From: Gnetum montanum
Taxonomy: Eukaryota; Streptophyta; Gnetopsida; Gnetales; Gnetaceae
DNA: 64,000 bases
Reading direction: 5' to 3'
Assembly (NCBI GenBank): GCA_015680685.1
Contig: MNCI01011471.1
Coordinates: 106,326-170,325, forward strand
Below, in pieces: positions 35,086 to 46,232 of this stretch; within the stretch, counting starts at the first letter, position 1, and every line of letters begins with the position of its first letter. The translations under genes and the position numbers were made by a program. Under the pieces are notes generated by a model. The model saw only the letters and a list, made by a program, of their open reading frames with translations, ran no database searches and had not been told where the DNA came from.

Positions 35086-37316
35086 TAAGTAAAACCTTAC
35101 CATGAGCCTAAGAAAGCCAGTGACTGCAATACCTCCTTAGATGGACAAGCATGCTTAGTATTTTACATCTTTTTGCTTTACAACATCATTAGTACATTTT
35201 TCTCTTTATTACATGTTTTACAATTTCTTCTATATTTCACTTTATTTGGTAAATTTATCTTATATTTTTCTTATGTTTGTTTTTTCTTATTTTTCCTTTA
35301 TTACCAATAGCACATAGTACAACTATAGTTGCTTGATGGTGGTTTGTACTATAATGTTATTTTATTACTAATGTCTGGATTCTATCCTTCAATTTTGGTA
35401 TTGATAACTAAGATAGTTTTATTTTCATGAAATAGGTAATGAGATCATGTCATTCACCCATCCACAAACTCTATGGTATTCCTTGTTTTGGAAATATGAG
35501 GTCCCTTCCTTAATAAAAATTTTATTGAACTTGTGACCTTGGTAGTTTCCAAACTTGGGAAGGATTAAATGGATTGACAAGGATGTGACTTCAAGAGGAT
35601 TTGATGCTCTTTATACTTTCCTACCCTCTTAAGTGCATGAGAATTTTCATGGATCTTTCATTGTTCCACTGTCAACCAATAATAGGAAGTTAAAGTCTTT
35701 GCATGGTGTGGTTTCCATCCAAAAATCATAACAATATAAAACCCAAAAAAAATGATGGGAATTCAAAGCATACCCTTAAGACTCAATAACAAGCTACAAG
35801 CACTAGTTATGGGACTAGAAAAACATGTCACCCATGACTAAAGGTCACCTCTAACTAAGGCACTTTCTCACTTCCTACTTCCCTTTTCTTCTCATTTAGG
35901 AATGATGATTGATCTATGGAAGAATTCTTCTATCTTGAGGAGGTGAACTAGTCTAAGAGTATCAATGTAAAGTCATTAGAAGTGGTTGGCTTTGATCTAG
36001 ACTAGGGATGGACTTTATCAGGTCATCTTAATCATACGATTCACAAGGAACTTCATGTGACCACGATTCAGAACTCCATTTCACCTTCTTTTTCATTTGT
36101 TACTACTTCCCATAATTCACCTCACTATTGATTTTTCATGGTTTTGTTCAATGTCTTATTTTGACATGTCAAAATTCTTGGGTAAGTTCTTATGGGATTT
36201 AGTCCTTAACTTTTCACACCCATTAATCAACCATGGGACCCATGGACTCCTTGGTTTAAAAGTATGCAAGGGCATTAAAGGCATGAGCATACTTTGAGGA
36301 CCCACTTGCATACCTCTTGGTTGGACTGGTTAAGTTCTTTATCCTTAGGCATTTTTTTGCAATCAAATCCTTTGTGCATCCCATCAATGACATCCAATTG
36401 TGCACTCCTTCACAATCTTCTCTAATAAAAACCTCTTTTTGTTATGAACTTTCGAATCCTCTTCAAGCATTTCATCATGTTCATGGCTTTTCTAGCTCTC
36501 CAAGAACTTCAAGTTATGTTAAAACTCTTTTTTTTCCTTTACCTTTAATGTTGAAAATTTTGAAAGCCATAACTTTCTAGCCACTTTTCCAATTTACCTC
36601 ATTTTTCAATCCTACCACTACCAAAGGTAAGCTCTATGTCATAGGGACCTCCTTTTGGCAAAAATTTTTTCCAAAATTTCTCTTACTTCCACAAGGATTT
36701 AATGAATAAAATAACATTAAAGCACCCAATTTATGAGGTTAAACCTTTCCAATGAACTCTAATAGTCATGGAAATCAAATAATTTTAAAATAATCAATCT
36801 ACCATAATCACAACTTAGCTAAGTGTAACTGTCCAAAGAGACAAGGTACTTAAATGTTAAAAGTTACACATCACAGGCTAATCCTTGATTCTATTGTGAT
36901 CATAGATGGCACCAAAAGGGAACAAATGGACTAGAAGCAGGACCGTCCTAACCAAGGGATAAGCAACCTAGAGCTAGAATGGGTTAACAACCTAATCAAC
37001 CCCAGTAGCAAGAAGTCAAAGCCCATGCAACAAGACCCCTTTGGGATGATTTGATCTTCTCCCTTATCTTCAAGCTGCCAGAGGGATTTGGGTTTCAAAT
37101 TTTTTCCATGATGTTTAATTTTGTTTTTATGAACACCAAATTTTGTAAAAGATTGTAAATCCATACACTTGGTCACTTAGCGTCTATTTCTTTGGTTTGA
37201 GTTAGTTGGTGTGTTAGTTAGTTAGTCAATAATCCCATACCTTCCCAATATTTTACAAAGAACTTATTCCTCCTTTTGTTCACTTGAGGACGAGTTTTCA
37301 TTCAATCATGGTGATA
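35086..37316 (+). other. Element D 3' noncoding block
   Basis: This holds the family 3' module: GGGAATTCAAAGCATACCC at 35758, GACTAGAAAAACATGTCACC near 35813, a TTTGAGGACCCACTTGCATA block near 36292, GTCAATAATCCCATACCTTC near 37230 and ACTTGAGGACGAGTTTTCAT near 37282. The internal polypurine copy seen in A and K is missing. An env-position ORF start remains at 36906. Confidence 0.7.
36906..36962 (+). pseudogene. Element D: truncated start of the env-position ORF
   Basis: MAPKGNKWTRSRTVLTKG then stop, directly after ATCATAG. The position, the AG immediately before ATG, and the MA(P/L)K start match the beginning of the element E second ORF at 25242. The rest of that ORF is deleted here: about 350 bp on, the sequence already reaches the pre-LTR block. 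Alone it would be meaningless; the call depends on the comparison with E. Confidence 0.5.
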
Positions 37317-38145
37317 TGATGAATCATATTTTTCTTAGGCCCTAATATCGAATCTTATGATATGTTATTGAATATCTGATATCGTGGGATGTGTGCCTAC
37401 CTATAAATACAACACTTGGGCACATGATTCATCCATTCCATTCCTTATTTTGTAGTGAAGCTCTAGCAGTTTTTTTTCTCTAGAGTTAGAATATTTTGAG
37501 TGCCCATAGTAGGAGTTAAAGAGTATATGGATCTTTGTTCAAGCACTAATGTACTTGAGCACCTCAATGTGAACGACAATAAAGATGAGCTTTTCTAATC
37601 AAACCTTGTAACACTTGGAATAGATTAATACTTTCTTTATGCATTTAATATTAATGAAATCTACTTTAATGAATTTTAACTAAGTAATTAATATCAATTA
37701 AGTAGCAAACATAAGCATGACCACTACAAGCATACATTTAACACTTGGTAATCCCGGTAACGTTTAATGCTTAGTAACCTAGTGGTGCTATAATGTGTTC
37801 AAGATGTGTACAAAAAGTGGGAATAGATGTCTATCTTAGGATTAGCTAAGTGTTAGTTAGTTATTGTATTAATAAGAATAATTACACATTAAATTTACTT
37901 TGTTTTCAACACTTAGACAATCAAATCATAAAAGAAAAAATGATAAAAATCAAATGTCTCAGTTACACTTAACCATACACTTACACTTCACAAGTGGAAC
38001 TGAGAAGAAAATGATTGCAACGGTTAAATTCTCCTCCTAGAAATTAGTGTACTTAGAGAGCTAAATTCTATGGAATTTGACTAGATTGGTGAGTGAACGC
38101 TAGTGATTCAAATGGTTGGGCATAGGGTATACTCACTACTCATCA
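37317..38145 (+). repeat. Element D 3' LTR
   Basis: 829 bp, TGATGAATC to CTCATCA, preceded by ATCATGGTGATA (a decayed polypurine tract). TATAAATA is at 37402-37409. Its U3 has repeated AATATCGAATC/GATATC-type units. Its R-U5 half matches the truncated 5' LTR at 19812-20462. Confidence 0.9.
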
Positions 38146-39894
38146 CTCCTCTTCATGGAAACTTTCTCTAGTTTCTTTCAATAATGGATCCTCTCTAGAT
38201 GCTTCTTACAATGCCTTGTCTAATTAAGTTTCTTTTCTATCATGCCCTTACATGCATACAAATCCTTCTATTCCAATTGTACAATAACCTAGTTTACACC
38301 ATTATACTTCCTCCTCATCCTTCCTTCCTTCCCTTACCATCTCTCTTAACTCATCTCTTGACATTTCCTCTAATCTTCTTTCATCACATCCTTAAGATAA
38401 TTCCATCTAGATATCACCATGAAGTTTTCTAAACCTACTTCCACCTTTATTAACTTTAATAACCTACTTGCTACCCTCCCCATCTAGCAGAAGATGATGA
38501 TGAATAAATGGCAAGAGGTAGACAAAGATGAAAAATAAGTAGATGAAGAATGAAATGCAAACAATGGTAGAAAAAATGAAATATAAACAAAGATAAAGAA
38601 TGATTATAATTAAGCTCAGAACCTTATTTTTTGTAAAGTAGTATTGCCACCATGTTAATAAGGTTAATTGAAAAGTCATGTAGCAATTTTTTTATTGATA
38701 TTTTTAAAAGCAAAGGATATCATGTCTATCCCATGGTGGAATCCTTTTGAAAAGTCAAAGAAGATGGGAGGAGGTTTAGCTAGCTCTTTACCACCACATT
38801 CTAATGACCCTCTATTAACCTAATGAAGGCATTTCCTAAGGAACCCTCTTCTTTTATTACTAAGCCCTATGACTCCACTAAGACTATTGACATTTTTGAC
38901 CCCCTAAGTTAACCATAGCTTTCTATTGTTTAGAAATTCCTAAAAGTACATTACTAAATAGGTGATGGTACTCTTCTACTAACTCAAGATTTTTCCTTTC
39001 CAATGCTTGATATTTCATACTTCACGCTCTCCCACTTGGTGAGGGAAGTTGTTAAACACATTAGAATTATCATCTATCTAAAGAAGCAGAGTAATAAAAG
39101 TATTGAAAACCTTTTTAGATTTTGCCTCATCATCTAGGCAAAGCATATCATTGCTAGCAAGGTGCTTATAATAAATAACAACATGAGACCCATATCCATC
39201 CAACTTGTTACAATCAAGAAACACCAATGATAATGAGGTGTTAACTTATTTGTAAGATGCTTGATTTGGAAACTCCAAATTATAGATTCCATTCTAATAG
39301 GCATTGCTATATTAGAAAGTTATAATTTAGCTATATGCCTTGCAAGTAAATATTGTTTTTTTTAAAAAAAAAAAAAGTTTTTTTTCAAGTTTCAACACCC
39401 ACCATCAATAGACAAAAAGTGTTAAAAAGCATAAATACAAATAGATATGTGTTGAAATAAAAATATCAAGTATACCATTAAAGGTCAAGAGATCAAATCT
39501 ACCAATGCCTAACAAATAACTTACACAAAAGGTATCAAATAATTATATCAAAGCTATACCAAAAGCTTTAAAATTTATAAAAGGAAAAATCATACAAAAG
39601 ATATAGCTATACACAAATAAATCTAAACTTGGAAAAAAGGTCAATAGTTCAAGTACTAAAACAATGTGTATTACAATTATCTTAGACCAATTCAAGTTGG
39701 AACAACATTTAATAGCTTGTATGCATCCAAAAACTTTCATTAGTGTCTAGAAGTTCCTAAAACCTTATCAAGTGAGTTCCAAAGGTTAAAAAATTTTAAA
39801 TTACCTCTCATTGCATCTAGAGTTTACAAATTGATCCTCAGTAGCCCTCAAATAAGGATGACTATACACAATATATCACATGCAATGAAATAAA
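38146..39894. other. Unassigned sequence between elements D and F
   Basis: No confident gene. A plus-strand stretch (about 38740-39230) reads as protein-like with scattered stops in one frame (e.g. FPMLDISYFTLSHLVREVV, SNKSIENLFRFCL) and may be an old transposon ORF, but I do not recognise it. A poly(T)/poly(A) run is at 39354-39385. The rest is AT-rich and featureless. Confidence 0.35.
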
Positions 39895-39899
39895 TTCAT
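39895..39899. repeat. Element F target-site duplication, left copy
   Basis: TTCAT, identical to 45473-45477. Confidence 0.85.
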
Positions 39900-40243
39900 T
39901 GTGGAATATGATGATTAGATTCTTCAAGAAATAGTTAGATAAATCTCATCCAAAATCTATATCAAATAAGATGAGATCTTATATATTTATTTTCTATCTA
40001 TTTGCATGATTAGTTCATTAACTATTAAGAAGATCCTTAGATGAAATGATAAGAATCATTCCCATGATTTACAAGATCCATGCTTATCTCTCTAAATCTA
40101 TTCTTAGAATATTAGACCCTATATAATTGCAATAGCATATAATCATTAGTAAGAGAGTTTTACAAGAATTTATGTTTATTCTAAATCAATTATTTATTTC
40201 TTCTTAGCTTGGATAATAGATCTAGGGCCTTTTACAATTTTCA
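39900..40243 (+). repeat. Element F 5' LTR
   Basis: 344 bp. It aligns with 45172-45472 with several indels; shared text includes AGATAAATCTCATCC and AATGATAAG. Confidence 0.88.
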
Positions 40244-40245
40244 TT

Positions 40246-40263
40246 TGATATTGGATCTAGGTT
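40246..40263 (+). promoter_or_regulatory. Element F primer-binding site, tRNA-iMet type
   Basis: TGATATTGGATCTAGGTT, two bases after the LTR. It matches TGGTATCAGAGCCAGGTT, the usual copia initiator-Met site, at 13 of 18 positions. Confidence 0.75.
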
Positions 40264-40419
40264 AGTTTAAGTGCTTGATAATACATCTCTCCAAAATTAC
40301 CCAAAATCATGGATCCATGTCTCTTTAAGTTTTTGTATTCAATGAAGAAAATTATGAATATTAGCAATCAAGATGCAAATATTTTTAATATTGAAAAATC
40401 TATGGAATTTTAATGAGAA

Positions 40420-41170
40420 TGGATTTCACAGTGTTAATTAATTAACATTTTGAGCTTTGAAGGAAGAACAGAAAAATGAAGTTAATGAGCTTCACACGAA
40501 AGATGCAAAGGCATTATTCACTATTTAATATGAGTTAGATGTAATAGTATTTCCCAAAATTTTCATCCATCAAACTAACAAAGATGCATGGGATGCACTG
40601 GAGATTGCTTACAAGGAATCATCAAAAGTTCATGCTATCAAGCTATAAGTATTAAGGAAATACTTTGAATCTTTACACATGTTAGATTCAAAAAATATTG
40701 ATTAACAAATTAGTCAATTTCAACAAGTTCGAAATGGACTTGAATCTTGTTGAGAAACAGTTGAGGAAAGATGTGTTGTTGAAAAGATCATTCAAAATGT
40801 AACTAGACAATATGATCATGTCATCATGGATATTTAAGTATCATGAGATTTCAATAAGATGATTAGGGTTGAGCTTGTAGAAAGCTTGAGGACATACAAG
40901 CAAAGAATTATTAATCATTAGGATTCAATAACAAAAGAATTTCCAACACAATTTCAAAAGATGTCCAATCCAGATCAAACTCAAAGATCCTTAAGAAAAT
41001 CCTCATTTAGAGAACATGGATACAACTACGATAAATCTAAAGGCATGATCGTGGAAGATCAAATCAATCAAGAAAAGGTAAACATTGTGATTTTTGTGAC
41101 ACCAACATCCATAATACTCCAAAATGTTGGTCTAGAAAGAGGTATGATAAGAAGGGCAAAGAAAAAATAG
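40420..41170 (+). pseudogene. Element F gag (copia, UBN2-type)
   Basis: A decayed copia gag. Readable residues include VNELHTKDAKALFTI, NKDAWDALEIAYKESSKVHA, QISQFQQVRNGL and VVEKIIQNV, in the order expected for the gag-polypeptide of LTR copia-type (UBN2). A zinc-knuckle region follows near 41030-41160 (HGYNYDKSKG and VIFVTPTSIILQNVG, the latter a decayed CX2C...H...C). Multiple stops. Confidence 0.8.
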
Positions 41171-41259
41171 TAGAAAATGAAGATTAGTAAAAGGATCAAT
41201 GAAAAAGTGAATAATTATTCTATATTGAAAAGGAAGAAGATTAACTCTTGAGTTCTACA

Positions 41260-42700
41260 AAGGTACTAGATACTGATAACAACAATAATATCTAGTATGT
41301 TAATAGTGGGTGTAATAATCACATGAGTGGGAATAAGAAATTGTCCTCAAGTCTAAAAGAATATGATGGAAAAGTGACTATCGGTAATGGAAAAAGCTAA
41401 TAATTACCAGGATTGAATAGCTTGCCTTCATAGCAACTCAAGGTAATAAATATACTATCTTCCAATTCTATTTATATTCTGGATCTTTCAAAGAATTTAT
41501 TAAGTGTTGGCCACTTATATCAAAATGGTTATCATGTTAAGTTCTTAAAAAATATTTGCAAGATTTCTAAGACTGATGATGATAAAGGTATTGTCATTAC
41601 CCCTATTAACAAGAAGTAGATGTATAAATTGAAGATGAAAAAGGATATTTGTTGTCTCACTATCACAAATGACATAACATGACTATGGCATGCAATGCTA
41701 GGTTATGCTAATTTTGGTTCATTAGACCACATGTAGAAGGAAGAAATTGCAAGAAATATGCCAAAATTTTCATTCTTAGATAATTATAATTAGGGCATAT
41801 GTTAACAAGGAAAATTTACAAAATTGTCATTTCCTAGGAAAAAACATAGATCTCAATCAAAATTAGAACTAGTTCATAGGGATTTATGTTGTCCTATGCA
41901 AACATTAAGCCTAGGGGAAAGTAGATATATGTTGGTAATTGTGGATAACTTTTCAAGATTTGCTTAGGGATATCAAACATTGGGGGTTTTTTTTTTCAAG
42001 AATTCAAGCTTGAAGTAGAGAATCAAAGTGACAATACAATTAAAAATATCAAGACAAATTGTGGTGATGAATTTTATAAAAAATATGAAATTATTCATCA
42101 AACTACCATATCACTTATCCCTCAATAAAATGGCATAGTTGAAAAGGAAAAGAAAACTATCGTTGAAATGACAAGTTGTTTGTTGCAAATGTCAAGATTG
42201 AAAAATGAATTTTGATCAAAAGCATGTTCAACATCTATTTATATTTTAAATAGGATACCTCATAAGCAATTCAAAACAGTACTCTGTATGAGTTGTGGTA
42301 TGGTCATCTACTAAATATTTTTCATTTAAAAATATTTAGGTCTATTTGTTATGTGCAAATTCCTTCTCAAAAAAGGCAAAAGTTAGATCCCAAATCATTG
42401 TCATATACTTTTATTAGTGATTCAACAAATTCAAAAGGTTACCACTATTATGATTACAAAAGTCAAAAGGTGGTAGATTCAAAAGATGTAAATTTTGTTG
42501 AATTAGTTGGTGAACTTATTTCACAATTTGTAGCAACAAACAAGGTTAGTGGAGGGCCTACATGTGACTTACCAAGCTTTGGAGGTATTAACAATATTTG
42601 TACAGCACAAAATGATCCAAAAAATCAAAAGTATTCAACACAAAAAAACATATTATATGTGCCATTAAATAATGATAATTGCACAAAATATATTCTACCA
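41260..42700 (+). pseudogene. Element F protease and integrase (copia)
   Basis: The protease remnant (about 41260-41560) contains VNSGCNNHMSGNKK, where DSGCSNHM is usual, and ILDLSKNLLSVGHLYQNGY. The integrase zinc finger shows LWHAMLGYANFGSLDHM (about 41680). The core begins at LELVHRDLCCPMQTLSLGES (HTDLCGPM-type) with VDNFSRF, near 41866-41965. The C-terminal signature is clear and open in one frame at 42293-42709: PSQKRQKLDPKSLSYTFI, GYHYYDYKSQKVVDSKDVNF. Otherwise frameshifted and stop-rich. Confidence 0.88.
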
Positions 42701-42709
42701 ATCCATTGA

Positions 42710-45110
42710 TTACCAAACCCATCCAACAACATTCATGGGTAATATAAACCATCTTCTTCAAGTAGCTGCAAGAAATTTCTTGGAAATAGCTCTTCTAATT
42801 TTGGTAAGAATCCTTCATTAAAATTAAATCCATAGTTTGCAAACCAAAAACATCAAAAAAAATTTGTAGCTCCTCTTAAAAGTACTACATCTACAATTGC
42901 TTTAGGCTAGAATGCTACACACTCAAATTTCTCAAGATTTAATTAGCATTCAATATTTGATGTGGGACTGCCATCACCTTTTATTGTTGAATCAAATATA
43001 TTTTTGGATTCTTCTAATTAGTGGAAGAACAATTTTTCTCTCTTTTCTAGAAATTAGTAAATGTAGCAAAATCCAAATTTTCCATTTAATTTCATAAACA
43101 TCTTTCCTCCAATGGCTAAGGCACATGGCATTTTTCCAACAACCAAGAACACACTTATCATTTCTATTCAAGGTTTCTCTTTTCCTAATCATTCTACCAC
43201 TATAGTACCAACAATCTTTATCCTCAGCCATTTGGCAATATCATTCATGTATAAAGCTCCTCCCACTTCTTCTTATTACATTTCTCAGATAGCCAACAAA
43301 ATACTTTTCTAGCTCTACATCTACATCTATGACATCTTCTAACATCACTTCTACAAATTCCTCCATTCCACAAATTCCACATTATTCCTACCTTGCCACC
43401 TATCATGTTGCTTAGAAAATGTTAGACACCAACTTTAACAAGCGCATAACACATGACCAATTTTCCCAACCTATTTTAAATAATGTTGCAAACACTCTCC
43501 TTGTTACTATCATAGATGATGAGCTACTTGTGCTTTTTACACTACTAGGAAGACATGTTGAAGGCCTAGTGAAACCATCCTCAATAATCAAAGCCACATT
43601 GGATGAATGATAGATTAATGCTATGAAAATAGAAGTGCAAAAAAATAAATCAAAATCAAAATAATACATAGAGCCTTATTCTTCATCCCCCTAGTAAGCC
43701 AATCATTGGTTTAAAATGGGTATTCAAAATTAAGCAAAATGAGCATGGTTAGGTGAACAAATTTATAGCTTACCTAGTTGCCAAATGCTATCTATAGCAA
43801 TAAGGATGAGATTTTGATGAAAGATTTGTTTCTGTTTCATGGATAGAATCCATGAGAATCTTTTTGGCCATTGATGCTCAAGCTAGCTATGTCAGTTATC
43901 AACTAAACATGGCCTCTACATTTCTAAGTGACTATCTTTATGAAAAAGTTTGTGGAACAACCTCAAGTTTCATAGATGAAATAAAAAGAAATGATATCTA
44001 CAAGCTTTATGAAGTATTATATGAGCTCAAGCAAGCTCTATATGCTTAGTATGCCTACATTCATGCATTTTTTATGTATACAAGCTTTACAAATCTTCAA
44101 TCCCAAACAACTATGTATAAGAAGGTATCAATTGAAGTTTATATTTTTGTTTGTTTATACATAAGATTATTTAATCTATTTTTAATCTACACCTACAATT
44201 TAAAAAAAAAAAACCTTTCTCAATGCTATGAAAAATAAATTTGAAAATTAACTTTCTTAATGCTACGAAAAATGAATTTGAAATGTCTAACCTAAAGAAG
44301 ATATCATATTTTTTGGATTTTCAAGTTATCCGAAGATCCAAATCCATTTCCATTTGCCAAATGAAATTTGCCTAATCTTTAATTGAGACATTTGACATGA
44401 CCAATTGCAACCCCTCTAATACACCACTCTCACTTGGTACAAAACTTACCAAGAATGATGGATTCCCACCTCTAAATCCTTCCTTGTATAGACACTTTTT
44501 GAAGCCTCATGTATCTTTCTAACACGCATCCAGATATTCAATTTGTTATAAATTATCTTTCCAAATTCATATAAGATCCACAAGTTGCATTGGCAAGTTG
44601 CAAAGTAAGTTCTTCCATACCTAAGAACTACAACAAATTATGGGATCATACTTCATCAACATGAAAACTTAAAGATATGAGAATATCATGGAGATGTCAT
44701 CTTGAAGATTGCAAATCAACTTCAAAGGTTTTTGTTTCCTCTTTGGTCATTTGTTTCCTCTTTGGTCATTCATTCATCTCGTGAGGATTAAAGAAGCAAA
44801 CTATTATTATATTATGGCATCTAACAGTACTACACAAGCTATTTGAATCTACTTTATCTTTTAAAAAAATAAGATATACTTTGGATTCTCTCATTTGTCT
44901 ATGTTAAGATAACACAAGTACTATTACAATGGCTCAAGATAACACAAGTACTATTACAATGGCTCACAATCTTGTAAATCATGGGAAATCTAAACATATA
45001 GATATCAAGCATCATCATCTCATCCGCTTAATAGGACAACATATACAATTTAGTACATTACAAACCTGAAGCCTAAATGACAAATATTTTTATCAAGATC
45101 TTGAACTGTA
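42710..45110 (+). pseudogene. Element F reverse transcriptase and RNase H (copia)
   Basis: RVT_2-type RT begins near 43680 with PIIGLKWVFKIKQNEHG, then SWIESMRIFLAIDAQASYVS, YQLNMASTFLSDYLYEKV and YKLYEVLYELKQALYA (about 44050). The YVDD box region (44130-44165) reads VYIFVCLYIR, so the catalytic Asp pair is lost. RNase H is barely readable (44620-45010). It carries two local tandem duplications: about 20 bp at 44739-44778 and about 30 bp at 44930-44988. The 42710-43640 linker is low-complexity Ser/Thr/Pro-rich. Confidence 0.8.
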
Positions 45111-45148
45111 AAAATTTTGAATCTTTAAATGATTTCCTTACCATCATT

Positions 45149-45171
45149 AGGGGGGTGGGAGCGAAAGGGTT
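45149..45171 (+). promoter_or_regulatory. Element F polypurine tract
   Basis: AGGGGGGTGGGAGCGAAAGG immediately before the 3' LTR; it would prime plus-strand DNA synthesis. Confidence 0.85.
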
Positions 45172-45472
45172 TGTGAAATATGATGATTATATGTTCCACA
45201 AAGTACCTTAGATAAATCTCATCCCTGAATCTATATTGAGTAGGATAAAATCTTATATATGTATTTTCTATTTGTTTCCATGATTAGTTCATAAGATCCT
45301 TAAATGAAATGATAAGGATCATCCCCCTGTTTTTTTAGATCGTGCCTATCTCTCCCAATCTACTCTCAAGGAATTCACGCCCTAGTATGTGACCATCGGT
45401 ACGTTTCACAAGAGTTTAGTTCCTTATTTCTTCTAAAATAGATAATAGATCCAACGCCCTTTAGAGTTTTCA
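45172..45472 (+). repeat. Element F 3' LTR
   Basis: 301 bp, TGTGAAATATGATGATTA to TTTTCA, followed by TTCAT (45473-45477). Confidence 0.9.
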
Positions 45473-45477
45473 TTCAT

Positions 45478-46232
45478 CTAGTTTAAGACTTAAACTATGA
45501 ACAAAATTACCAACAGCAACCTCATCACCAATTAATCAACATGAAGAAAATACATCAGTAATACCTAATATTTTCAGATTCCATAAAATGCTAGTAGAAA
45601 AATAAATTTTATTAAGAATAATTTTTTTCCATTCTATTTTATGCAGTTGTTTGGGAAATTGCAATATATAGCAGCAATGCATCAAGCGAACTTTTTCATT
45701 ATCGCGATTATCCCTATTCTATTTAAAATCTTCCATCTAATCTACCAACGCATTGAAATCTAGCAGATTTGTCCTGGAAACAGATCTTAGAACATTCAGA
45801 AAGCAATTCACAGTTGCCTTCATGAAAGCCTTCCTGACATAAACTGTCAGCTTCCCTATAACAAAGAGATGGTTAAGAGCTTTCATCCCAGGCTTCACAA
45901 AGCAATATTTCATCTTTAATTTTTTTAAAAAAAATTGAAAAGGGAAATGAACCATCCTATAACATGAAAATGCTGTAGTTTATTCTGTTGTGCAAGCTTC
46001 AGAGTAAACATAATTTATCCAGGCTTATTTGTGTAATTAACTCGATTTAACCTAATAATTTTTCAGTCTGCCAAATTCTGATGCATGTCATTACAAAGAA
46101 ACACCAGAAGAAATGATTTGTACCCTGTAATATGGAATTTGAAATTCATTAAGAGCTGATCATCATTCAAAAAGCAGTGAAAAGATGTACTTTCAAAATC
46201 ATATACATGGACTGAGAAGATTAACAATGAAG
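45478..46232 (-). other. 3' flank and probable 3' UTR of the malate dehydrogenase gene
   Basis: Sequence downstream of the gene's stop codon on the minus strand. A candidate polyadenylation signal AATAAA (plus strand TTTATT, 45979-45984) lies about 250 bp past the stop. No other gene is supported. Confidence 0.45.

Larger units (their letters stand above)
19812..38145 (+). mobile_element. Element D: Ty3/gypsy gag-pol retrotransposon, split by element E
   Basis: A host element whose parts lie on both sides of element E. They are a 5'-truncated LTR (about 19812-20462), a primer site and leader (20464-20568), gag (29096 on), pol (31636-35085), a 3' noncoding block and the 3' LTR (37317-38145). 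The two LTRs share the R-U5 text around GGATCTTTGTTCAAGCACTAA and CTCCTCCTAGAAA. Removing 20569-29069 joins leader to gag start in the same arrangement as element J (leader ... CCCACTAT ... ATG). It is the only element here keeping most of gag, protease, RT, RNase H and integrase in order, though all have stops. Confidence 0.85.
39900..45472 (+). mobile_element. Element F: Ty1/copia retrotransposon, complete structure, coding-dead
   Basis: A 5.57-kb element with LTRs (39900-40243 and 45172-45472) starting TGTG(G/A)AATATGATGATTA and ending TTTTCA. It has a TTCAT duplication on both sides, an initiator-Met tRNA primer site (40246), a gag remnant, a pol remnant in copia order (protease, integrase, RT, RNase H) and a GGGGGGTGGGAG polypurine tract. 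Numerous stops and the divergent LTRs show an old insertion. It is the nearest transposon downstream of the malate dehydrogenase gene (about 760 bp from its stop codon). Confidence 0.93.
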
